A model generated the notes under the pieces. That model searched no databases. It was not told the origin of the DNA and saw nothing but the letters and a program-made list of their open reading frames with translations. A stretch of 64,000 nucleotides of DNA from Symsagittifera roscoffensis (Eukaryota > Xenacoelomorpha > Acoela > Convolutidae): the NCBI RefSeq assembly GCF_963678635.1, contig NC_087064.1:17473802-17537801 (forward strand), given 5' to 3'. The position numbers were made by a program, and so were the translations under genes. Positions 55,286 through 64,000 of this stretch are shown here, piece after piece (position 1 is the stretch's first letter; each line of letters starts with the position of its first letter).

Positions 55286-55800
55286 ATGCAAAAGAACTGT
55301 GAATGCTTTCAGTTTGGCATATTTAGGCTACCGATTTTTAGTGAGCGTTAGTGTAATAGGACTTTTTCTTCTAATCTAAGTCGCACAGTTATTGGTGCCA
55401 CTGTTGGTGGCATCTTTACGGCTTTTTAATAGCATGTGCTTTGACATTCGAATAGTAATAAATTAACACAGTTGATGCATTTTTAATTCATCAAATGAAC
55501 AGAAAAAGTTATTTGTTTCAAACAAGACAACAATCATAAAAATTTTATTGCCAAAATTGTCTAGCTCTATAACTCTTGCAACTTTTTGAAATTCATAATT
55601 AATATATGATGTGGCTTATGCTTAATGCTTTCGAATGTATTTCTTGCCAAGCTAGTATGATTACTCTCATTTTGTTAGACTCCAAACTATTACTTGCAAA
55701 ATTGTGTCTATTTGTATTTGCTGCCACTTTTACTGCATTGGATTGGCAATTAATTAGCATATGTAGCTGATATATTTTTGACTAGTATTTGCAAATTGTT

Positions 55801-55874
55801 GAGCGTTCGTGGCCGAGAGGGCAGGGCGTGAGACTCCAAGTCTCGAGGTAGCAGGTTCGAATGCAAAACGTAGC
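55801..55874 (+). repeat. tRNA-Ser-like relic 4
   Basis: Duplicate of relic 1. Confidence 0.5.
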
Positions 55875-57664
55875 AAGTTTTTTTTAATTCGATGTTTATT
55901 TATTTTTTTTCTTTCATTTTATACTACTGCTTTGTTGTTGCGGTGTTCTCTCTAGTGTCTACGCAGCTTCGCTTCTGTGTTACAGTTATTTTTCTGAATT
56001 CTTAATTAGAATGAATTCTCTGACTTTTCAATTGGATCCGCTCCGCCTGTCTTAAACGGCATCAAAATTGTAGCTGCAATAGAAGAGGATGCTAGTTGTT
56101 CCGGCCATTGAAAATATGGAGGAAATTTTGTTCGGGTGTTTTAAGTATCCACGCAAAATCAGGTAACACGAATAATCATTGGAATGCGGTGAGTGATATA
56201 TTAGATAAAAGCTTTTTCAGTCATGATTCGAACGACTTCAAAGTTTTTCAAAAAGTAGTAGTGTTGAGAAAAACTTATTTGAAATTTATGGGTTTAGCCT
56301 AATTTCGAGCGAGTATAAGAGACCTCCTCACTTGATTTATTTGCTCAAAATTAAACAGTTTCGATTTATTTGCTCAAAATTAAAAAATTTTGAGTAAAAT
56401 TTTTGATTTAAGAATGAAAAAAAATTGTTTTACTACGAAAAAACTTGTTATTGATGTTTCATTTGGTGCTTCCTTTGCAATAAAAATGAAAATGAATTCT
56501 GTAAAATAGCCAGTGTTTTGCAATCATTTACTGGACTTTTTCACCGGTAAATAATTTTGTTCACAGGATCTGCGATTTCAATAGATCTCCGGTTTCGTCC
56601 AAGTTGCATTTATAACAGCTGTAGTTCATGGTCTTGAGTTACTTTGTTATGAATTTATGAGTTACGGGGTCTACAGCTAAAAATCATTTCAGATTGAGAT
56701 CGATTTTTTGGTCCCAATGTTAGCCGACTTATTTGCTGGGTGTTTTTAGTAACCTTCGTTTCAATCCAATTGTTTTATTCAATTAACTATTGAAGAACGT
56801 ATCTGTATTTCATGGATTTTTTGTTTCTTAATACGCTGAAACTTTTTGTTTGAAAATATTTATTTTTGAGCAACTTTTTTAAATTTTTTTTAAGTATTTT
56901 TCAATATTTTGGAATGAAAATATTTATTTTTGAGCAATTTTTTTAAATTTTTTTTAAGTATTTTTCAATATTTTTTCAATATTTTTCAATTTTTTTGACT
57001 GCTTGGTTTTCGATTTTTTTCTTTCTGAGACTATAAGCAGTCAGCGTAGTCAACTTAGCGTCATAAATTCAATGAGCAATTTCATTTAAACACAATTCTA
57101 GGTGATGGCACAGCGTATTGTTTATGTTCCAAATATTTTAAATCTTGAAGTAGATGTAAAGTTTTGTTTGGCAATTTTGATTGACTGTTTTGTCTACAAA
57201 GATATTTTTTAAATAAATTCAATCAACCATCTGGCGAGGAGATAAAAAACCAGCTTGAAACGGCAAGTTTTTTTATTCGAATCCAGTCATGACCTAATTT
57301 TTGCAATGTTTTTTTTTTGCTTTTTCGGTCTATCGTCCGTTTGTTGCTTTTGTTGGCTTAGTTACTGTAAATTGTAGATATTGGAGCTGATCATGGGGGA
57401 TTCTAGATATGTGGCTTATGCTTTATGCTTTCGAGTTTATGCTTAATCATACTAGTTTCGATTTATTCATGATGTGGCTTATGTTTTATGCTTTCGAATG
57501 TATTTCTTGCAAAGCTAGTATGATTACCCTCATTTTGTTTAGACTCCAAACTATTACTTGCAAAATTGTGTCTATTTGTGTTTGCTGCCACTTTTACTGC
57601 ATTGGATTGGCAATTAATTAGCATATGTAGCTGATATATTTTTGACTAGTATTTGCAAATTGCT

Positions 57665-57738
57665 GAGCGTTCGTGGCCGAGAGGGCAGGGCGTGAGACTC
57701 CAAGTCTCGAGGTAGCAGGTTCGAAGGCAAAACGTAGC
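57665..57738 (+). repeat. tRNA-Ser-like relic 5
   Basis: Duplicate of relic 2, with the same GGTTCGAAGGC B box. Confidence 0.5.
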
Positions 57739-59431
57739 AAGTTTTTTTAATTCGATGTTTATTTATATATATTTTTTCTTTTTATACTACTGCTTTGTTG
57801 TCGCGGTGTTCTCTCTAGTGTCTGCGCAGCTTCGCTTCTGTGTTACAGTTATTTTTCTGAATTCTTAATTAGAATGAATTCTCTGACTTTTCAATTGGAT
57901 CCGCTCCGCCTGTCTTAAACGGCATCAAAATTGTAGTTGCAATAAAAGAGGATGCTAGTTGTTCCGGCCATTGAAAATGGGGAGGAAATTTTGTTCGGGT
58001 GTTTTAAGTATCCACGCAAAATCAGGTAACACGAATAATCATTGGAATGCGGTGAGTGATATATTAGATAAAAGCTTTTTCAGTCATGATTCGAACGACT
58101 TCAAAGATTTTCAAAAAGTAGTAGTGTTGAGAAAAACTGGTTTGAAATTTATGGGTTTAGCCTAATTTCGAGCGAGTATAAGAGACCTCCTCACTCGATT
58201 TATTTGCTCAAAATTAAACAGTTTCGATTTATTTGCTCAAAATTAAAAAATTTTGAGGAAAATTTTTGATTTAAGAATGAAAAAAATTGTTTTACTACGA
58301 AAAAACTTGTTATTGATGTTTCATTTGTTGCTTCCTTTGCAATGAAAATGAATTCTGTAAATTAGCCAGTGTTTTGCAATCATTTACTCGACTTTTTCAC
58401 CGGTAAATAATTTTGTTCACAGGATCTGCGATTTCAATAGATCTCCGGTTTCGTCCAAGTTGCATTTATAACAGCTGTAGTTCTTGGTCTTGAGTTACTT
58501 TGTTATGAATTTATGAGTTACTGGGTCTACAGCTAAAAATCGTTTCAGATTGAGATTGATTTTTTGGTCCCAATGTTAGCCGACCTATTTGCTGGGTGTT
58601 TTTAGTAACCTTCGTTTCAATCCAATTGTTTTATTCAATTCACTATTGAAAAACGTATCTATATTTCATAGATTTTTTTGTTTCTAAATACGCTGAAACT
58701 TTTAGTTTGAAAATATTTCTTTTTAAGCGATTTTTTGTTTATTTTTTTCAGTATTTTTCAATTTTTTACTGCTTGATTTTCGATTTTTTTCTTTCAGAGT
58801 GTAAGCAATCAGCGTAGTCAACTTAGCGTCATAAATTCAATGAGCAATTTCATTTAAACACAATTCTAGGTGATGGCACAGCGTATTGTTTATGTTCCAA
58901 ATATTTTAAATCTTGAAGTAGAAGTAAAGTTTTGTTTGGCAATTTTGATTGACTGTTTTGTCTACGATGATATTTTTTAAATAAATTCAATCAACCATCT
59001 GGCGAGGAGATAAAAAACCAGCTTGAAACGGCAAGTTTTTTTATTCGAATCCAGTCATGACCTAATTTTTGCAATGTTTTTTTTTTGCTTTTTCGGTCTA
59101 TCGTCCGTTTGTTGCTTTTGTCGGCTTAGTTACTGTAAATTGTAGATATTGGAGCTGATCATGGGGGATTCTAGATATGTGGCTTATGCTTTATACTTTC
59201 GAGTTTATGCTTAATCATACTAGTTTCGATTTATTCATGATGTGGCTTATGTTTTATGCTTTCGAATGTATTTCTTGCAAAGCTAGTATGATTACCCTAA
59301 TTTTGTTAGACTCCAAACTATTACTTGCAAAATTGTGTCTATTTGTGTTTGCTGCCACTTTTACTGCATTGGATTGGCAATTAATTAGCATATGTACCTG
59401 ATATATTTTTGACTAGTATTTGCAAATTGTT

Positions 59432-59505
59432 GAGCGTTCGTGGCCGAGAGGGCAGGGCGTGAGACTCCAAGTCTCGAGGTAGCAGGTTCGAATGCAAAAC
59501 GTAGC
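59432..59505 (+). repeat. tRNA-Ser-like relic 6
   Basis: Duplicate of relic 3, but with TGGCCGAGAGG in the A box. Confidence 0.5.
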
Positions 59506-60953
59506 AAGTTTTTTTTAATTCGATGTTTATTTATATTTTTTCTTTCATTTTATACTACTGCTTTGTTGTCGCGGTGTTCTCTCTAGTGTCTGCGCAGCTT
59601 CGCTTCTGTGTTACAGTTATTTTTCTGAATTCTTAATTAGAATGAATTCTCTGACTTTTCAATTGGATCCGCTCCGACTGTCTTAAACGGCATCAAAATT
59701 GTAGTTGCAATAAAAGAGGATGCTAGTTGTTCCGGCCATTGAAAATGGGGAGGAAATTTTGTTCGGGTGTTTTAAGTATCCACGCAAAATCAGGTAACAC
59801 GAATAATCATTGGAATGCGGTGAGTGATATATTAGATAAACGTTTTTTCAGTCATGATTCGAACGACTTCAAAGTTTTTCAAAAAGTATAGTGTTGAGAA
59901 AAACTGGTTTGAAATTTATGGGTTTAGCCTAATTTCGAGCGAGTATAAGAGACCTCCTCACTCGATTTATTTGCTCAAAATTGAACAGTTTCGATTTATT
60001 TGCTCAAAATTAAAAAATTTTGAGTAAAATTTTTGATTTAAGAATGAAAAAAAAATTGTTTTACTACGAAAAAACTTGTTATTGATGTTTCATTTGTTGC
60101 TTCCTTTGCAATGAAAATGAATTCTGTAAATTAGCCAGTGTTTTCCAATCATTTACTCGACTTTTTCACCGGTAAATAATTTTGTTCACAGGATCTGCGA
60201 TTTCAATAGATCTCCGGTTTCGTCCAAGTTGCATTTATAACAGCTGTAGTTCTTGGTCTTGAGTTACTTTGTTATGAATTTATGAGTTACTGGGTCTACA
60301 GCTAAAAATCATTTCAGATTGAGATTGATTTTTTGGTCCCAATGTTAGCCGACTTATTTGCTGGGTGTTTTTAGTAACCTTCGTTTCAATCCAATTGTTT
60401 TATTCAATTAACTATTGAAGAACGTATCTGTATTTCATGGATGTTTTGTTTCTTAATACGCTGAAACTTTTAGTTTGAAAATATTTATTTTTGAGCTATT
60501 TTTTTTTTCTAATTTTTTTTAAAGTATTTTTCAATTTTTGACTGCTTGGTTTTCGATTTTTTTCTTTCTCAGACTATAAGCAGTCAGCGTAGTCAACTTA
60601 GCGTCATAAATTCAATGAGCAATTTCATTTAAACACAATTCTAGGTGATGGCACAGCGTATTGTTTATGTTCCAAATATTTTAAATCTTGAAGTAGATGT
60701 AAAGTTTTGTTTGGCAATTTTGATTGACTGTTTTGTCTACGAAGATATTTTTTAAATAAATTCAATCAACCATCTGGCGAGGAGATAAAAAACCAGCTTG
60801 AAACGGCAAGTTTTTTTATTCGAATCCAGTCATGACCTAATTTTTGCAATGTTTTTTTTTTGCTTTTTCGGTCTATCGTCCGTTTGTTGCTTTTGTCGGC
60901 TTAGTTACTGTAAATCGAGATATTGGAGCTGATCATGGGGGATTCTAGATAGA

Positions 60954-62604
60954 GCCTTGCTAGATAAGTCATTGATAGATTCAGCTAGTTAGAGCATTGC
61001 ATTAAATAGTTAGAACGCCATATAAAACATGTTAACGCTCAACTTAGATCGAATCTTTGGTTAGAATTTTTAAATTTGGAAGTTTTCAAAGAGAAAATGA
61101 AGAAAAAACTTATTGTTTGTGCGAAAACTCCTATTTACTTAGCATGGTTCCAAAAAACATTCTATGGTGTCTTCATTTTTCAATGTACATGTAGTACTTC
61201 AATACATCATTGATTTTTACCAATTAGATGAGGCGCCCTAGATTGATTGCAAAAAACTATAGATTTCTACACAAAACTACTTTTTCTTACCCTTGCCGGA
61301 ACAGTGAAACCTTACCAATTCTATTCTCTATCTTAATATATTACAATTTCTATACTCAATTTTAATACATAGTGCGGAGGACCAGAGAGTTATAACTAAT
61401 CTGAAAACATGGGGTCCTCCACGCGCCCATCCCTGTGATCAGCTCCAAACTCTACTACTACTGTAGCCCAGTTATTTTGAAGGTTCAACTTTCCTCCTCC
61501 ACGTTCACAAATTCCGGGTGTCCGAGTCCAGTTAGGACCTGTTTTTATCAAAATGAAAATCTCCGGCATAAATGACTTTTTTGAAAATTTGTTGGGCTTT
61601 TTTGCAATATTGCCTTTTTTAGTTTTTAAATTTTCTCTCATTTGATTTCAATCATAGTCATTTATTTTTGTATCGCAACTAATGCGAAGCTCAGCTTCGC
61701 ATCTGTGTAATGATTAATTTTTGCAATTTAACTAAATTGACTAAAATTTGATTTCAAACTTTTTAATTTATTAAAGGTTTCAATTCATTTTGCTTTTTAC
61801 GCTTGTTAACTAATCGTTTTAACCTTTTGATTTTTTTTTTGCTTGTAACTAATTTTAGTTTCAGAGCTTCCCCGGCTTTTTTGTCTAAAGGTAACGACTA
61901 CGTCTAGGACGGCAAAGGTTCGGATCTTGCAAATACCGGTTTTTTTAATGGCAAATATACCGTTTCGAAAAAAAAATCGATCTGGTTTTGTTTTGTCGGC
62001 TTAGTTGCCCGGTTACAGACTTTTCTTGCGCTATAAGCAGTTTTCCTGTTTGTAATTCGTTTTTTTTTTCAATTTAAAGCTTCATTGGCCTTAATTGTTT
62101 CAGTTTCTGTGTTAATGGTTTAGTGACACAGGTTTTGTCTTTTGAAGGGAAAGTTTATTTTAATAAACGATGAGGGCCTAAAATTTAGAGTTTCAGACTT
62201 TCGAAAGTTTTTTTGTAACATCATTTTTTTTTCCAGCTCAATGAGAGTTTACGAAGTTTTTGTCGTTTTAGTTACCTCGATTTAACACGAAACGAATGTT
62301 TTTGGACATTGTTTCCTCAATTAATAATCATTCCAGACAGGTAGCAATCACTTTTTTCGACTTCTATTTTCGAAAATGGAATTGAATTTTCAGATTTCCC
62401 TGCGAAATTAAATTTTTACTTATTGATCCGGTTTTCTGAAATTGGGTTAATTTTATCAAAAAAAGTGACACTCATAAACTGTTCTAGAAAGTCAAAGCTT
62501 TAAGGACATCTATTTTTTTCTCTGGTCGCAAGTGGTTTCAAAATGCAAATTGTGTTTGGGACTTTCTGATTTACTTAGAAGGCAAATCGGTTGCTCTTGT
62601 TTAG
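60954..62604 (+). other. Intronic sequence before duplicate exon 2
   Basis: Duplicate of 51938-53587, including the palindrome and the second tRNA-like relic; no gene. Confidence 0.6.
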
Positions 62605-62813
62605 TGCCCGGAGGAAATGACGGTCCAAGTGGCGTGCTTGTTTGCTCTGAAAACTACATCACCTACAAGAATTTGGGAGACCAGCCTGATATCAGAGTTC
62701 CCATTCCGAGGAGAAGAAACGATTTAGATGACCCAGAACGAGGATTGCTCATTGTCTGTTCTGCCACACACAAGACAAGATCTATGTTCTTCTTCCTTGT
62801 ACAAACTGAGCAG
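62605..62813 (+). CDS. SF3B3: SF3B3 exon 2, duplicate (unit 2)
   Basis: Same coding sequence and splice sites as 53588-53796. It can accept the phase 1 donor of exon 1 or that of the unit 1 exon 4. Confidence 0.85.
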
Positions 62814-63084
62814 GTATGTCTTGCGGATTTTCATCGCTATTGTGACGTTATTTATGTCGTGCGAGTATCTGGATATTTTGCAGACTATTAATCTTTGGTT
62901 CTTTAACTAAGTGTTAGCAATAATCTGGCAGAATGTCACTGAAGCGTTGTCTATGCGTACTTTTAGGAACTGAGATCTAGTGAAGTTAGTCTTTTCACAA
63001 GATAGTTATTTGGGAATTGGTCAGGACAGGACCGTGTATCTACTATATAAATACCCTTACAAATTAGTTTCTGATTATTTTTAG

Positions 63085-63354
63085 GGAGACGTATTCAAAA
63101 TAACTCTAGAAGTTGACGAAGACATGGTGACTGAAATGAAATTGAAGTACTTTGATACCATCCCAGTTGCCTCTGCGTTGGTTGTGTTGAAGACAGGATT
63201 CCTCTTCGTAGCATCTGAATTTGGAAACCACTACTTGTACCAGATCGCCCACCTGGGCGAGAATGACGATGAGATGGAGTTCTCCAGTCAGATGCCTTTG
63301 GAGGAGGGAGAGACATTTTTCTTCGCGCCGAGGGGATTGAAAAATCTAGTGCAG
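63085..63354 (+). CDS. SF3B3: SF3B3 exon 3, duplicate (unit 2)
   Basis: Same coding sequence and splice sites as 54068-54337. Confidence 0.85.
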
Positions 63355-63476
63355 GTAAACTTCGCATTATTCAAGTGAGCTTTGTCTGAAGACGCAGTCA
63401 GCACGTTTTTTGGTCAATTCATTAGGACTATCTTTTTCGGACCATATAGATTTTGTATATATTTCTGCATTTCCAG

Positions 63477-63819
63477 GTAGAAGAGATTGACTCACTCTCG
63501 CCTATAGTGACCTGTCAAATTGCTGAGTTAACCAATGACGACACACCTCAGATCTACGCCGCATGTGGCAGAGGAACCCGATCGTCATTTCGGATCCTCA
63601 AGCATGGCTTAGAAGTATCTGAAATGGCAGTGTCTGAGCTGCCAGGATCTCCGAACGCTGTCTGGACCGTGCGGAAGAGTGCAGAGGAGGATTATGATTC
63701 GTATATCATAGTTTCCTTCGTTAACGCAACTCTAGTTTTGTCAATCGGTGAAACTGTAGAAGAGGTTACGGATTCGGGGTTTCTGGGAACTACCCCGACG
63801 CTATCCTGCTCGCTGATTG
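63477..63819 (+). CDS. SF3B3: SF3B3 exon 4, duplicate (unit 2)
   Basis: Same coding sequence and splice sites as 54460-54802. A base change just inside the following intron (TGTTATCTTGG against TGTTAACTTGG) distinguishes the copies. The remaining exons of the gene must lie beyond 64000. Confidence 0.85.
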
Positions 63820-64000
63820 GTTTGTCAACTTGTTATCTTGGAACTGATCTATTATTTGTTAACTTGGATAAGACAAGATTAAGATAAAGTCTCTGACTAT
63901 TTCTTGGATTAGACAAGATTAAGATAAAGTCTCTGACTACTTCTAACAAAGTTAGCAAGAGTTATGGATTCTTGCGTTTTCCAAGTTTTTGGCTCGCCGA

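Larger units (their letters stand above)
55608..60953 (+). repeat. Tandem array of three ~1.8-kb units, duplicate
   Basis: Second copy of the array at 46618-51937. The order and type of unit (first, second and third variants) are kept, so the array existed before the 9-kb duplication. Confidence 0.9.
55286..64000 (+). repeat. 8990-bp direct duplication, unit 2 (cut by window end)
   Basis: Colinear with 46296-54983. The offset rises from 8990 to 9017 through small indels, mostly in T runs. The SF3B3 exons appear identical in the two units, and only scattered substitutions were seen elsewhere. Confidence 0.95.

Overview
The window is animal (metazoan) nuclear DNA. It contains the 5' part of an ordinary host gene with GT-AG introns, the splicing factor SF3B3, preceded by about 43 kb of large Ty3/gypsy-type LTR retroelements, all on the + strand. 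The non-coding DNA is AT-rich and repeat-dense. I cannot place the host more precisely than an invertebrate-like metazoan, and I see no functional RNA gene, operon or prokaryotic feature. LAYOUT. 1-12106: the 3' portion of a giant retroelement ('element A'), entered in the middle of its integrase. It carries an integrase/GPF-module/macro-like-domain ORF (1-2331), a spacer (2332-2832), and a chain of long extra ORFs (2833-10845). The chain contains a complete SGNH/GDSL hydrolase-like domain, a second non-catalytic SGNH-like domain, a hydrophobic segment, acidic and basic linkers, and a large ORF with a C-x4-C-x4-H-x-C-x4-C motif. 12107-17300: LTR-like repeats that start TGTGACATTCGACC, contain a conserved double hairpin, and end in a block of CCGGAGGGG repeats. 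17921-40213: a second, more decayed element of the same family ('element B') with gag, two zinc knuckles, aspartic protease, RT, RNase H, integrase and macro-like domain in Ty3/gypsy order, followed by the same extra ORF chain. In B the SGNH block is present as 2.3 near-identical tandem copies of 3029 bp, and the integrase tail holds an older 554-bp tandem duplication. 41047-42980: two more LTR-like copies and an A-like 3' module. 43281-64000: SF3B3. Exon 1 is at 43281-43983 and exons 2-4 are at 53588-54802. An 8990-bp direct duplication (46296-55285 and 55286 to beyond the window) repeats exons 2-4 at 62605-63819. Each duplicate carries a three-unit tandem array (about 1.8 kb per unit) headed by a tRNA-Ser-like relic. 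HOW THE GENES FIT TOGETHER. In A and B alike the pol module (protease, RT/RNase H and integrase, read in B and from integrase onward in A) is followed by a macro-like domain in the integrase ORF, then by several non-retroviral ORFs in a fixed order. The extra ORFs therefore belong to the element family and are not chance neighbours. Spacers with AATAAA signals lie between pol and the extra ORFs and after the last ORF, so the extra ORFs may form a separate transcript (inference). Both elements are broken by stops and frameshifts, B far more than A; A's 3' ORFs are still long and open. No env-like protein was recognised. The SF3B3 exons are intact, but the duplicated exon block needs to be validated as real rather than an assembly product.
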